DNA from: Desulfobacterales bacterium
Lineage (GTDB): Bacteria; Desulfobacterota; DSM-4660; Desulfatiglandales; JALVZP01
DNA length: 19,226 nucleotides
Reading direction: 5' to 3'
NCBI GenBank assembly: GCA_027064285.1
Contig: JAMOPX010000052.1
Coordinates: 1 to 19,226 of the forward strand
In this document: positions 1-7,176 of the stretch, piece after piece
Layout: the number at the start of each line of letters is the position of its first letter
Numbering within the stretch: position 1 is the first letter of the stretch
Notes under the pieces: model-generated
Databases searched by the model: none
Told to the model about the DNA's origin: nothing
The model's input: the letters and a program-made list of their open reading frames with translations, nothing else
Translations under genes and position numbers: made by a program

Positions 1-126
1 GGAGATAATGTGACGTTAGATGTATCTTTGATAACGCCTGTGGCCTTAGAAGAAGGTTTAAGGTTTGCTATAAGGGAAGGTGGAAGAACCGTTGGTGCAG
101 GTGTGATTAGTAAGATATTGGAATAA
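1..126 (+). CDS. tuf: elongation factor Tu, C-terminal 41 residues (partial)
   Basis: Frame 1 is open from the first base and ends at TAA 124-126. The residues (GDNVTLDVSLITPVALEEG, then RFAIREGGRTVGAGV) are the end of domain 3 of EF-Tu, the GTPase that brings aminoacyl-tRNA to the ribosome. The start lies outside the window, so about 90 percent of the protein is missing. Its position 19 nt ahead of rpsJ is the usual str-S10 junction, which suggests that fusA, rpsG and rpsL lie upstream. Identity is secure; whether the genome has a second tuf copy cannot be seen. Confidence 0.97.
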   Translation, partial: GDNVTLDVSLITPVALEEGLRFAIREGGRTVGAGVISKILE

Positions 127-145
127 ATTTGGGGTAGATGAATAT

Positions 146-457
146 ATGTTGACCAATCAGAGAATAAGAATAAGGTTAAAGGCCTATGATTATAGGCTTG
201 TAGATCAGGCGGCAAAGGAGATAGTAGATACAGCAAGAGAAACAGGAGCAAGGGTAGTTGGTCCTATCCCACTGCCCACTGTAATAAATAAGTATTGTGT
301 TCTTAGGTCACCTCATGTAAACAAAAAGTCAAGGGAACAGTTTGAGATAAGAACACATAAACGTTTATTAGATATATTAGAGCCAACTCATCAAACAATA
401 GATGCCCTTATGAAATTGGATCTTCCAGCTGGGGTTGATGTGGAGATTAAGCTTTGA
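146..457 (+). CDS. rpsJ: 30S ribosomal protein S10
   Basis: This 103-residue protein has the same length as E. coli S10 and opens with NQRIRIRLKAYDYRLVDQ, the family signature. S10 sits in the head of the small subunit; in E. coli it also acts as NusE in transcription antitermination. ATG 146 is preceded by GGGGTAG at 131-137. It is the first gene of the S10 block and begins 19 nt after tuf with no leader. There is therefore no room here for the long L4-regulated leader that precedes rpsJ in E. coli. The central segment GPIPLPTVINKYCVLRSPHV is well conserved. Confidence 0.98.
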   Translation: MLTNQRIRIRLKAYDYRLVDQAAKEIVDTARETGARVVGPIPLPTVINKYCVLRSPHVNKKSREQFEIRTHKRLLDILEPTHQTIDALMKLDLPAGVDVEIKL

Positions 458-460
458 TCA

Positions 461-467
461 AAGGAGG
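461..467 (+). promoter_or_regulatory. Shine-Dalgarno sequence deciding the rplC start
   Basis: AAGGAGG lies 13 nt before ATG 481. An in-frame TTG at 454 would extend the protein by nine residues but would place this element inside the coding region, so ATG 481 is preferred. The spacing is somewhat long. Confidence 0.7.
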
Positions 468-480
468 AAGAGATTTTGCT

Positions 481-1107
481 ATGGTAACTAAGCTGTTTGG
501 AAAAAAATTAGGTATGACGAGGTATTTCTTAGAGGATGGTAGAAGTGTTCCAGTGACAGTGTTAAAGGTAGGGCCCTGTGTGGTTATCCAGAAAAAAACA
601 GTTCAAAAAGAAGGATATAACGCGATCCAATTAGGATTTGAGCTTAAGAAAGAAAGCAGAGTAAACAAACCTATGAAAGGGCATTTTTCAAAAGCAGGTA
701 AAGGATGTTTTGCTTTCTTAAAAGAAGTAAGAGTAGAAAATCCTGACGAATTTGAATTAGGACAAGAGATAAAGGCAGATATATTCAAGCCAGGGGAATT
801 GGTAAATGTAACCGGTAGAAGTAAGGGCAGGGGATTTGCTGGTGTTATGAAGAGGTGGGGATTTTCTGGTGGTCCTCAGACTCATGGTTCCCGTTCTCAT
901 AGGATCCCTGGTTCTATTGGAATGTGTGCTACTCCTGGAAGAGTATATAAAGGTAGAAAAATGCCTGGAAGAATGGGAAATCAGAGGGTAACTGTAAAGA
1001 ATCTACAGGTGATAGATGTAAGACCAGAGATAGATGTGGTAGTTGTAAAAGGTGCTATTCCAGGGAGCAGAAATGGTTTTATAGAAATATCCAAGATAAG
1101 TAGCTGA
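481..1107 (+). CDS. rplC: 50S ribosomal protein L3
   Basis: The 208-residue protein begins MVTKLFGKKLGMTRYF and carries the L3 hallmarks GRSKGRGFAGVMKRWGFSGG and GSIGMCATPGRVYKG. L3 is an early assembly protein whose long loop reaches toward the peptidyl-transferase centre. ATG 481 was chosen because the Shine-Dalgarno element at 461-467 would otherwise be coding. Where E. coli L3 has Gln150, the PrmB methylation target (in GQNQTPG), this protein has Ala (GMCATPG), so that modification cannot occur at that site. The gene starts 23 nt after rpsJ and ends 8 nt before rplD. Confidence 0.97.
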   Translation: MVTKLFGKKLGMTRYFLEDGRSVPVTVLKVGPCVVIQKKTVQKEGYNAIQLGFELKKESRVNKPMKGHFSKAGKGCFAFLKEVRVENPDEFELGQEIKADIFKPGELVNVTGRSKGRGFAGVMKRWGFSGGPQTHGSRSHRIPGSIGMCATPGRVYKGRKMPGRMGNQRVTVKNLQVIDVRPEIDVVVVKGAIPGSRNGFIEISKISS

Positions 1108-1115
1108 GGTGGAAG

Positions 1116-1748
1116 ATGGGAATAAAAGTGGATGTATATAATTTAAACAAAGAAAAGGTTTCTGAAATAGAGTTAAATGAAAATATCTTCAATGTTCCTA
1201 TAAAAAAACACTTGCTACATTTTGTAGTAGTAGCGCAGTTGAGTGCTAAAAGGGCAGGGACTGCATGTGCAAAGACAAGAGGAGAAGTAATCTATTCGGG
1301 AAGAAAGTTGTGGAGACAAAAGGGTACAGGGCGAGCAAGGGTAGGAGATGCTGGTTCTCCTATAAGAGTAGGTGGAGGAGTGGTCTTTCCTCCAAAGCCA
1401 AGAGATTACACTAAGAAGGTAAACAAAAAAGTAAAAAAAGCAGCTTTGAAAATGGCGTTAACTGATAAACTTAAAAATAATGCATTGTTTATAATAGATG
1501 ATCTTGAGCTACCAGAGATAAAGACAAAAAGATTTGTAGAAGTGTTAAAGAGGTTTGAATTGAATAATGGCAAAAAGATCGTTTTTGTGGTTTCAAAAGA
1601 ACATGAAAACTTAGAAAAATCTTCTCGCAATGTTCCTAATGTAAAGGTTTTAAGATGGGAAGGCTTGAATGTGTATGATCTATTAGTATATGACTTTCTT
1701 GTTTTGGAGGAGCCTGCTGTAAAAAGTATAGAGGAGGCATTGTTATAG
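1116..1748 (+). CDS. rplD: 50S ribosomal protein L4
   Basis: The 210 residues include the extended exit-tunnel loop RQKGTGRARVGDAGSPIRVG, typical of bacterial L4. The globular part follows, with VFVVSKEHENL and a conserved SIEEAL end. L4 lines the constriction of the peptide exit tunnel and in E. coli also represses the S10 operon; no matching leader is seen in this window. ATG 1116 follows a GAGGTGGAAG purine stretch. The stop TAG shares its last G with the GTG start of rplW, so translation of the two is probably coupled. Confidence 0.97.
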   Translation: MGIKVDVYNLNKEKVSEIELNENIFNVPIKKHLLHFVVVAQLSAKRAGTACAKTRGEVIYSGRKLWRQKGTGRARVGDAGSPIRVGGGVVFPPKPRDYTKKVNKKVKKAALKMALTDKLKNNALFIIDDLELPEIKTKRFVEVLKRFELNNGKKIVFVVSKEHENLEKSSRNVPNVKVLRWEGLNVYDLLVYDFLVLEEPAVKSIEEALL

Positions 1749-2035
1749 TGAATATATACGAAGTTATAAAAGGGCCTCATATTACTGAAAAAGCTACTAC
1801 CTTAAAGGAAGATAATAGACAGGTAATCTTCAAAGTACATCCTGATGCAACAAAAATAGATATAAAAAGAGCAGTAGAGACAATATTTAAAACAAAGGTA
1901 CTTAAAGTTAGAACTATCAATGTAAGGGGTAAAAAGAAGAGGTTTGGGAGAATTGTTGGTAAGAAGCCAGACTGGAAAAAGGCCATTGTTACTATTGCGC
2001 CGGGAGAAGATATTGAAAAATTTAGTGGGGTATAA
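1748..2035 (+). CDS. rplW: 50S ribosomal protein L23
   Basis: The 95-residue protein begins MNIYEVIKGPHITEKATTL, the standard L23 opening, and ends in KKPDWKKAIVTIAPGEDIE. L23 sits at the tunnel exit and docks trigger factor and SRP. Translation starts at GTG 1748 in a TAGTG overlap of one base with rplD; GAGGAGG within the end of rplD (about 1731-1737) serves as ribosome-binding site. It ends 2 nt before rplB. Confidence 0.97.
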   Translation: MNIYEVIKGPHITEKATTLKEDNRQVIFKVHPDATKIDIKRAVETIFKTKVLKVRTINVRGKKKRFGRIVGKKPDWKKAIVTIAPGEDIEKFSGV

Positions 2036-2037
2036 TT

Positions 2038-2862
2038 ATGGGGATAAAGACATATAAACCTACATCACCGGGCATAAGATTTATGACAACTCTGACTTTT
2101 GATGAGATAACTAAGACAGAACCTGAAAAGAGTTTACTTGTGCCTTTAAAGAAGACAGGCGCAAGAAATTTTATGGGAAGGATTACTGTCAGGCATAGAG
2201 GAGGAGGGCACAAGAGACTTTATAGGATTATAGATTTTAAAAGAGATAAAGATGGAATTCCTGCAAAAGTTGCAGCTATTGAATATGATCCTAATAGAAG
2301 TGCTAATATTGCTCTATTACATTATTTGGATGGAGAAAAGAGATATATACTTGCTCCAAATGATTTAAAAGTTGGAGATATGGTGGTCTCTGGTCGTGGA
2401 GTAGAGATAAGAGTAGGAAATGCTCTGCCTTTAAAAGATATTCCTCTTGGCACATATGTGCATAATATTGAATTAAAACCTGGTGCAGGAGGACAATTAG
2501 CAAGGAGTGCCGGAACATACGCTCAGGTTATGGCAAAAGAAGGAAGATATGTGCATCTGAGACTTCCTTCTGGTGAAGTAAGAATGGTATTTGAAGAATG
2601 TAAGGCAACAATAGGTCAGGTTGGAAATTTAGACCATGAAAATATATCTATTGGTAAAGCAGGGAGAAGTCGCTGGCTTGGAAGGAGACCAAAAGTAAGA
2701 GGAGTTGCTATGAATCCTGTGGATCATCCTCATGGAGGTGGAGAAGGAAAGACTTCTGGTGGGCGTCATCCTGTAACTCCTTGGGGTGTTCCTACAAAAG
2801 GCTATAAAACTAGAAGGCGTAAAAAGCCAAGTGATAAGTTTATAATAAAGAGGAGGAAGTAA
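2038..2862 (+). CDS. rplB: 50S ribosomal protein L2
   Basis: The 274-residue length matches the family. It starts MGIKTYKPTSPGIRFMTTL and contains the C-terminal motif NPVDHPHGGGEGKTSGGRHP, which includes the conserved His near the peptidyl-transferase centre. L2 is a primary 23S rRNA-binding protein needed for subunit association. The lysine- and arginine-rich tail (KTRRRKKPSDKFIIKRRK) is normal. The stop TAA overlaps the rpsS ATG by one base (TAATG), with AGGAGG just upstream serving the next gene. Confidence 0.98.
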   Translation: MGIKTYKPTSPGIRFMTTLTFDEITKTEPEKSLLVPLKKTGARNFMGRITVRHRGGGHKRLYRIIDFKRDKDGIPAKVAAIEYDPNRSANIALLHYLDGEKRYILAPNDLKVGDMVVSGRGVEIRVGNALPLKDIPLGTYVHNIELKPGAGGQLARSAGTYAQVMAKEGRYVHLRLPSGEVRMVFEECKATIGQVGNLDHENISIGKAGRSRWLGRRPKVRGVAMNPVDHPHGGGEGKTSGGRHPVTPWGVPTKGYKTRRRKKPSDKFIIKRRK

Positions 2863-3149
2863 TGCCCAGATCCTTAAAAAAAGGGCCATTTGTAGATGAT
2901 CATTTATTAAAAAAGGTGAGAAAGGCTAAAGAGACAGGTAGTAAAAAGGTGATAAAAACATGGTCCAGACGCTCTACTATTATTCCAGAATTTGTAGGGC
3001 TTACATTTGCAGTACATAATGGAAAGAAATTTATCCCTGTATTTGTAACTGAAGATATGGTAGGTCATAAACTGGGAGAATTTGCTCCCACTCGAACCTT
3101 TTATGGGCATGCGGGTGATAAAAAATCCAAAGTAAAAGGTAAAAAATAA
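2862..3149 (+). CDS. rpsS: 30S ribosomal protein S19
   Basis: The 95 residues start MPRSLKKGPFVDDHLLKKV and contain the S19 signature GHKLGEFAPTRTFYGHAGD. S19 forms a head complex with S13 near the A-site tRNA. The ATG overlaps the last base of the rplB stop; AGAGGAGG at 2850-2857 provides the binding site. Length is close to E. coli (92). It is followed by rplV after 12 nt. Confidence 0.98.
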   Translation: MPRSLKKGPFVDDHLLKKVRKAKETGSKKVIKTWSRRSTIIPEFVGLTFAVHNGKKFIPVFVTEDMVGHKLGEFAPTRTFYGHAGDKKSKVKGKK

Positions 3150-3161
3150 AGGATAGAGGCT

Positions 3162-3497
3162 ATGATTGCGAAGGCACATGCAAGGTATATAAGAATATCT
3201 CCGCGTAAGATAAGACTTGTTATGGATGCGGTGAGGGGCAAAAAGGTAGAAGAAGCGTTAAATATACTTTCCTTTATGCCAAAAAAGGGAGCATCTATAC
3301 TTAAAAAGCTGATTGAATCTGCAGTAGCTAATGCCCAAGAAAATCAGAATTTGGATGTAGATCAGCTTAGAATTGCTCAGATATATGCCGACGAAGGACC
3401 TGTGCTAAAGAGATGGAGACCAAGGGCCTTGGGTAGAGCGACTATGATAAGAAAAAGGACAAGTCATCTTACTGTTATATTAGAAGAAATAAAATAA
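3162..3497 (+). CDS. rplV: 50S ribosomal protein L22
   Basis: The 111-residue protein has the L22 pattern: ARYIRISPRKIRLVMDAVRG near the N-terminus and the tunnel-loop region VLKRWRPRALGRATMIRKRT near the C-terminus. L22 contacts all 23S rRNA domains, and with L4 it lines the exit-tunnel constriction. ATG 3162 follows a GAGG element at 3156-3159. Nothing unusual is seen in length or residues. Confidence 0.97.
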   Translation: MIAKAHARYIRISPRKIRLVMDAVRGKKVEEALNILSFMPKKGASILKKLIESAVANAQENQNLDVDQLRIAQIYADEGPVLKRWRPRALGRATMIRKRTSHLTVILEEIK

Positions 3498-3510
3498 ATG
3501 GAGGCAAATA

Positions 3511-4158
3511 TTGGGACAGAAGGTACATCCTATAGGTTTTAGAGTGGGTATTTATAGGAATTGGGATTCTAGATGGTTTGCAAAAAGAGGATATGGAGAA
3601 TCTGTTTTAGAAGATTTTAGGATTAGAAACTTTATTAAAAAAAGGTTAATTCATGCTGGGATCTCCAAAATTGAAATAGAAAGAGCAGCAAACAAGATAA
3701 GGATAATAATACATACTGCAAGGCCAGGTATAGTGATTGGAAGAAGAGGAGCAGATATAGAAAGACTAAGAGCAGAGTTAGAAGGTTTTCTAAAAAAGCC
3801 TGTTTATATAGATATACAGGAAGTTAAAAGGCCTGAAGTGGATGCTCAGCTAGTAGCAGAAAATGTGGCTATGCAATTGGTAAGAAGAGTTCCTTTTAGA
3901 AGGGCAATGAAAAAAGCAGTAGGGACAGCTCTAAGATTTGGTGCATTAGGTATAAAGATAGCTTGTAGTGGCAGGTTAGGTGGGGCAGAGATGGCACGTA
4001 GAGAGTGGTATAGAGAAGGTAGATTGCCTTTAAATACTTTGAGAGCTGATATTGATTATGGTTTTGCTGAAGCTTTTACTACATATGGAGTAATAGGTGT
4101 TAAGGTTATGATCTTTAAAGGTGAGTTGTTACCAGAAAAAAAAGGACAAAAGGAATAG
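3511..4158 (+). CDS. rpsC: 30S ribosomal protein S3
   Basis: The 215 residues start GQKVHPIGFRVGIYRNWDSR after the initiator. A KH RNA-binding domain lies in the N-terminal half with the GxxG loop as IGRRGADIERL. The C-terminal domain contains RRVPFRRAMKKAVGTALR and SGRLGGAEMARREWYREGR. S3 forms part of the mRNA entry channel and helicase. The start is TTG 3511, preceded by GGAGG at 3499-3503; no ATG fits the conserved N-terminus. A TTG start is unusual for such a highly expressed gene but recurs in this operon. Confidence 0.97.
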   Translation: MGQKVHPIGFRVGIYRNWDSRWFAKRGYGESVLEDFRIRNFIKKRLIHAGISKIEIERAANKIRIIIHTARPGIVIGRRGADIERLRAELEGFLKKPVYIDIQEVKRPEVDAQLVAENVAMQLVRRVPFRRAMKKAVGTALRFGALGIKIACSGRLGGAEMARREWYREGRLPLNTLRADIDYGFAEAFTTYGVIGVKVMIFKGELLPEKKGQKE

Positions 4159-4167
4159 GGTGATGCT

Positions 4168-4578
4168 ATGTTAGCTCCGAGAAAAGTAAAATATAGGAAG
4201 CAACAGAAAGGTAGAATGAAGGGAAAAGCATCCCGTGGAAATACCTTAGCGTTTGGAGATTTTGGGTTGCAGGCGCTTGAATGTTGTTGGCTTACAGCAA
4301 AGCAGATAGAAGCAGGCAGAATAGCTATTACAAGACATGTAAAAAGAGGTGGTAAGATATGGATCAGGGTGTTTCCTGATAAACCAATAACAAAGAAGCC
4401 TGCTGAAACCAGAATGGGTAAAGGTAAAGGTTCAGTTGAAGAATGGGTTGCTGTAGTAAAACCGGGTAAGATAATATATGAACTTCATGGGGTTTCAAAG
4501 GAAGTTGCAGAAGAGGCATTACGTTTAGCAAGCCATAAACTTCCTATTGCTACAAGGTTTGTAATGAGGAGTCAATAA
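4168..4578 (+). CDS. rplP: 50S ribosomal protein L16
   Basis: The 136-residue length equals E. coli L16. The start MLAPRKVKYRKQQKGRMKG and the later GKGKGSVEEWVAVVKPGKI are the family signatures. L16 lies close to the A-site tRNA and is required late in 50S assembly. ATG 4168 is used, 9 nt after rpsC, and the gene ends 3 nt before rpmC. Confidence 0.97.
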   Translation: MLAPRKVKYRKQQKGRMKGKASRGNTLAFGDFGLQALECCWLTAKQIEAGRIAITRHVKRGGKIWIRVFPDKPITKKPAETRMGKGKGSVEEWVAVVKPGKIIYELHGVSKEVAEEALRLASHKLPIATRFVMRSQ

Positions 4579-4581
4579 GAT

Positions 4582-4791
4582 ATGAAGGCAAGTGAACTGA
4601 GAAATCTAAGTGATGAAGAACTGAAGGAAAAGGAAAGGCAGTTAAGAAGAGAACTATTTAACTTGAGATTTCAAAAAGAAAGTGGTCAATTAGGAGATAC
4701 CTCTCTAATAAAGAAAATAAAAAAAGACGTGGCAAGGGTTTTGACTATATTGAGAGAAAGAGAGCTAAAGAAAGTAGAGGAAAAGGATTAG
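4582..4791 (+). CDS. rpmC: 50S ribosomal protein L29
   Basis: This 69-residue, mostly helical protein shows the L29 pattern MKASELRNLSDEELKEK, then RRELFNLRFQ and IKKDVARVLTILREREL. L29 stands beside L23 at the tunnel exit. ATG 4582 is preceded by AATGAGGAG within the end of rplP. The charged C-terminal end (KKVEEKD) is typical. Confidence 0.96.
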   Translation: MKASELRNLSDEELKEKERQLRRELFNLRFQKESGQLGDTSLIKKIKKDVARVLTILRERELKKVEEKD

Positions 4792-4795
4792 TATT

Positions 4796-5086
4796 ATGGA
4801 AAAAAGAGGAAATAAAAAGATATTTATAGGAACAGTTGTTAGTGATAAAATGGATAAAACAGTTGTGGTTTTAGTAGAAAGATTAACTCAACATCCTATC
4901 TATAAAAAATATATAAAAAAAAGAAAGAAATTTATGGCTCATGATCCTAAAAATATGTGTGGTATTGGGGATAAAGTAAAGATAATAGAAAGCAGACCAT
5001 TGAGCAGAAGAAAAAGGTGGCAGGTTATTGAGATATTAGAAAAAGGAAAGCTATTATCTAAGGTAAAAGAAGAAAAATCTACTTAA
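4796..5086 (+). CDS. rpsQ: 30S ribosomal protein S17
   Basis: The 96 residues carry the S17 OB-fold core: FIGTVVSDKMDKTVVVLVER, HPIYKKYIKKRKKFMAHD, and RPLSRRKRWQVIEI near the end. S17 is a primary 16S rRNA binder. It is about a dozen residues longer than E. coli S17 (84) because of a lysine-rich C-terminal extension (KGKLLSKVKEEKST). ATG 4796 follows GAGGAAAAGGA in the rpmC end, 4 nt after that gene's stop. Confidence 0.96.
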   Translation: MEKRGNKKIFIGTVVSDKMDKTVVVLVERLTQHPIYKKYIKKRKKFMAHDPKNMCGIGDKVKIIESRPLSRRKRWQVIEILEKGKLLSKVKEEKST

Positions 5087-5118
5087 GAAAATGAACAGTA
5101 ATAGTAGGGAGTACTTCA

Positions 5119-5487
5119 ATGATTCAGCAAGAGACCAGGTTGAAAGTGGCAGATAATTCTGGAGCAAAGGAAATAAGTTGTATAAGAATTCTTGGTGGTA
5201 CAGGGAAAAAATATGCCACAATAGGAGATATAATTGTGGCTTCTGTAAAGGATGCTCTTCCAGATTCAAAGGTGAAAAAAGGTGATGTAGTAAGAGCAGT
5301 GGTGGTAAGGACAAAAAAAGAAATAAGAAGACCGGATGGATCCTATATCAAATTTGATGAAAATTCAGCAGTTTTGATTAGCCCTCAAGGGGATCCTATA
5401 GGAACACGTATATTTGGACCTGTGGCCAGGGAATTAAGGCAGAAGAATTTTATGAAGATTGTATCCTTGGCTCCGGAGGTTCTCTAA
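5119..5487 (+). CDS. rplN: 50S ribosomal protein L14
   Basis: The 122-residue protein starts MIQQETRLKVADNSGAKE and ends IFGPVARELRQKNFMKIVSL, both diagnostic of L14. It sits at the subunit interface, forms bridges to 16S rRNA and is the docking site of the silencing factor RsfS. It follows rpsQ by 32 nt; GGGAG at 5108-5112 precedes ATG 5119. No sign of a promoter or hairpin is seen in this short gap. Confidence 0.98.
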   Translation: MIQQETRLKVADNSGAKEISCIRILGGTGKKYATIGDIIVASVKDALPDSKVKKGDVVRAVVVRTKKEIRRPDGSYIKFDENSAVLISPQGDPIGTRIFGPVARELRQKNFMKIVSLAPEVL

Positions 5488-5517
5488 TAAATTTAAGTTG
5501 TTAAGAGGAGTGATAAA

Positions 5518-5859
5518 TTGGCTAAACGCAAGTTTATTAAGTCTCTAAAGATAAAAAAAGATGATAAGGTAATGGTAATTGCGGGAAAAGATAAAGGAAA
5601 GATCGGTACTGTATTAAGCGTAGATAAAGAAAAACAAAGGGTTGTGGTTGAGAAAGTAAACATAGTAAAAAGACATTTGCGTCCTTCTGTAAATGCTCCT
5701 CAGGGAGGGATAGTAGAAAAAGAAGCGCCTATACATATTTCTAATGTTATGTTGATATGTAATAAGTGTGCTCAGCCTACAAGGATAGGCAAAAAGGTAT
5801 TAGAAGATGGAAGAAAAGTAAGAGTTTGTAAGAAGTGTAAAGAACCAATTGATGAATAA
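5518..5859 (+). CDS. rplX: 50S ribosomal protein L24, zinc-ribbon form
   Basis: The 113-residue protein has the KOW segment KKDDKVMVIAGKDKGKIGTV and the L24 motif NIVKRHLRPS. Near the C-terminus two CxxC pairs (C81/C84 in CNKC and C104/C107 in CKKC) are placed to bind zinc. E. coli L24 lacks this arrangement, but it is seen in other bacterial L24 proteins. L24 starts 50S assembly. Translation begins at TTG 5518, after AGAGGAG at 5504-5510. Confidence 0.97.
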   Translation: MAKRKFIKSLKIKKDDKVMVIAGKDKGKIGTVLSVDKEKQRVVVEKVNIVKRHLRPSVNAPQGGIVEKEAPIHISNVMLICNKCAQPTRIGKKVLEDGRKVRVCKKCKEPIDE

Positions 5860-5876
5860 GTTGGAGGGAGATAATT

Positions 5877-6416
5877 TTGTCCAGGTTAAGGGAAAAATAT
5901 TATAATGAAGTTGTTCCAACTTTGATGAAGGAATTTAAATATAAAAATCGAATGGCAGTACCACGAGTAGATTCTGTGGTGCTTAATATGGGTTTGGGAG
6001 AGGCTATTCAAAATATTAAGGTTATTGATTCAGCAGTAGAAGAGTTATCTCTTATTGCTGGTCAAAGGGCAGTAGTTACAAGAGCAAAACGCTCAATTGC
6101 TGCTTTTAAACTGCGTAAAGGAATGCCTATTGGATGTAAAGTTACATTGAGACGCAAAAGGATGTGGGATTTTTTAGATAAGCTTTTTAATATAGCATTA
6201 CCAAGAGTTAAGGATTTCAGAGGTATTCCTGATAAGATATTCGATGGACATGGAAATTGCACCATAGGGATAAGAGAGCATATAATATTTCCTGAAATTG
6301 ACTATGATAAAATAGATAAGGTAAAAGGAATGAATGTTACCATAAAAACTACTGCAAAAACAGATGTTGAAGCATTTTATTTACTAAAGTACTTAGGTAT
6401 GCCTTTTAGGGCATAA
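5877..6416 (+). CDS. rplE: 50S ribosomal protein L5
   Basis: The 179-residue protein matches E. coli L5 in length and begins SRLREKYYNEVVPTLMKEF. Signature segments are AVPRVDSVVLNMGLGEA, LRKGMPIGCKVTLRRKRMW and LPRVKDFRGIP. L5 binds 5S rRNA and contacts P-site tRNA. It uses TTG 5877, preceded by TTGGAGGGAG at 5860-5869. In E. coli the rplE start is where S8 represses the spc operon; I could not recognise such an element here. Confidence 0.97.
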   Translation: MSRLREKYYNEVVPTLMKEFKYKNRMAVPRVDSVVLNMGLGEAIQNIKVIDSAVEELSLIAGQRAVVTRAKRSIAAFKLRKGMPIGCKVTLRRKRMWDFLDKLFNIALPRVKDFRGIPDKIFDGHGNCTIGIREHIIFPEIDYDKIDKVKGMNVTIKTTAKTDVEAFYLLKYLGMPFRA

Positions 6417-6429
6417 AGGAGGGAAGACT

Positions 6430-6615
6430 TTGGCAAGAAAAGCTCTTATAATTAAAGCTCAGAAAGAGCCTAAATTCAAAGTGAGGAAATATAATAGATG
6501 TCCTATTTGTGGTAGAGCCAGGGCATTTCTCAGAAAGTTTAATATGTGTCGAATCTGTTTTAGAAAGCTTGCGCTTGCAGGACAGATACCCGGCATAAGG
6601 AAATCAAGCTGGTAG
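6430..6615 (+). CDS. rpsN: 30S ribosomal protein S14, zinc-binding (type Z)
   Basis: The 61-residue short form of S14 contains four cysteines, C24/C27 (CPIC) and C40/C43 (CRIC), that bind zinc, and ends with the invariant GQIPGIRKSSW. Bacteria may carry this C+ form, a longer C- form, or both. The C+ form in the operon means this organism's main S14 needs zinc. Translation starts at TTG 6430, with AAGGAGGG at 6417-6424. It assembles into the head of the small subunit. Confidence 0.98.
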   Translation: MARKALIIKAQKEPKFKVRKYNRCPICGRARAFLRKFNMCRICFRKLALAGQIPGIRKSSW

Positions 6616-6631
6616 GTGGAGGTTCTTAGAT

Positions 6632-7030
6632 ATGACAATGACAGATCCTATTGCAGATATGTTAACAAGGATAAGAAATGCATTAAGAGTTCAGCATGAA
6701 TATGTAGATATCCCGGGATCAAAGATGAAGTTAAGAATTGCGGAAATTCTGAAATTAGAAGGATATATAAATAATTTTCAAGTGATATCTGAAGGGCCAA
6801 AAAAGACGATCAGGATATTTTTAAAATATGACGCAAAAGGAAGGTCTGTGATAGAAGGATTAAAAAGGGTTAGCAAACCAGGTAGGCGAGTTTATGCAGG
6901 ATATAAAGATATCCCAAGAGTATTAAATGGTTATGGAATAAATATTATTTCCACATCCAAGGGAATTATGACGGATAAAGAGGCAAGAAAGGCGCGGGTA
7001 GGTGGAGAAATAATTTGTACAATATGGTAA
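6632..7030 (+). CDS. rpsH: 30S ribosomal protein S8
   Basis: The 132 residues show MTDPIADMLTRIRNA at the N-terminus and GYGINIISTSKGIMTDKEAR with GGEIICTIW at the end, all S8 signatures. S8 binds helix 21 of 16S rRNA and in E. coli represses the spc operon. ATG 6632 is favoured over the in-frame ATG 6638 because GGAGG at 6618-6622 is 9 nt away from the first and 15 nt from the second. It is followed by the longest gap in the operon, 146 nt. Confidence 0.97.
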   Translation: MTMTDPIADMLTRIRNALRVQHEYVDIPGSKMKLRIAEILKLEGYINNFQVISEGPKKTIRIFLKYDAKGRSVIEGLKRVSKPGRRVYAGYKDIPRVLNGYGINIISTSKGIMTDKEARKARVGGEIICTIW

Positions 7031-7046
7031 AATAAAAAAAGTCTAT

Positions 7047-7062
7047 TCAAAAAATTTTTTGA
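7047..7062. repeat. 16-bp perfect A/T palindrome
   Basis: The sequence is TC, six A, six T, GA, equal to its own reverse complement. It is followed at once by GAGC-AG-GCTC (7061-7070). It could form a small RNA hairpin or reflect base composition. Role unknown. Confidence 0.5.
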
Positions 7063-7125
7063 GCAGGCTCGATAAGAAGATAGAGGGGTTATTAGAAGAT
7101 TTAGAAATTTTTAAATTATATCTTT

Positions 7126-7162
7126 TTTGAGGCTGTTAGAGATTATCTTTAGCAGCCTCAAA
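7126..7162 (+). promoter_or_regulatory. stable hairpin just upstream of the rplF ribosome-binding site
   Basis: Bases 7128-7142 pair with 7146-7160 over 15 positions: 13 Watson-Crick pairs and two G-U wobbles (7136/7152 and 7139/7149), with a 3-nt loop TTA. Two further A-U pairs extend the base (7127/7161 and 7126/7162). The core is TGAGGCTG with CAGCCTCA. It is not followed by a T-run, so it is not an ordinary intrinsic terminator. It ends 1 nt before the AAGGAG that serves rplF and leaves that site free. A processing, stability or autoregulation site is possible; this is inference. Confidence 0.6.
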
Positions 7163-7176
7163 TAAGGAGTTGACTT

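Larger units (their letters stand above)
7031..7176 (+). other. 146-nt non-coding gap between rpsH and rplF
   Basis: No gene with a credible start is visible in this gap, while every other junction in the operon is at most 32 nt. It contains a perfect 16-bp A/T palindrome (7047-7062), a direct repeat of TTTTTTGAG at 7055-7063 and 7123-7131, a strong hairpin (7126-7162) and the rplF ribosome-binding site AAGGAG at 7164-7169. Its function is unknown; regulation or RNA processing at mid-operon is the most likely reading. Confidence 0.6.

Noticed and set aside
454..480. Nine-residue N-terminal extension of L3 from TTG 454
   Set aside because: It would translate through the Shine-Dalgarno sequence AAGGAGG, and L3 families begin at the Met of 481.
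1406..1780. Long antisense open frames opposite rplD and other ribosomal genes
   Set aside because: They are shadows of conserved genes in AT-rich DNA, with low-complexity Ser/Phe/Leu content and no binding sites.
7059..7130. Short open frame from TTG 7059 with a leucine-rich amphipathic look, ending at the base of the hairpin
   Set aside because: There is no ribosome-binding site (only A and T before it) and only 23 codons; a leader peptide cannot be supported.
7126..7162. The rpsH-rplF hairpin as an intrinsic terminator
   Set aside because: The T-run is on the 5' side of the stem; AATAAGG follows it on the + strand, and on the - strand the following bases are A.
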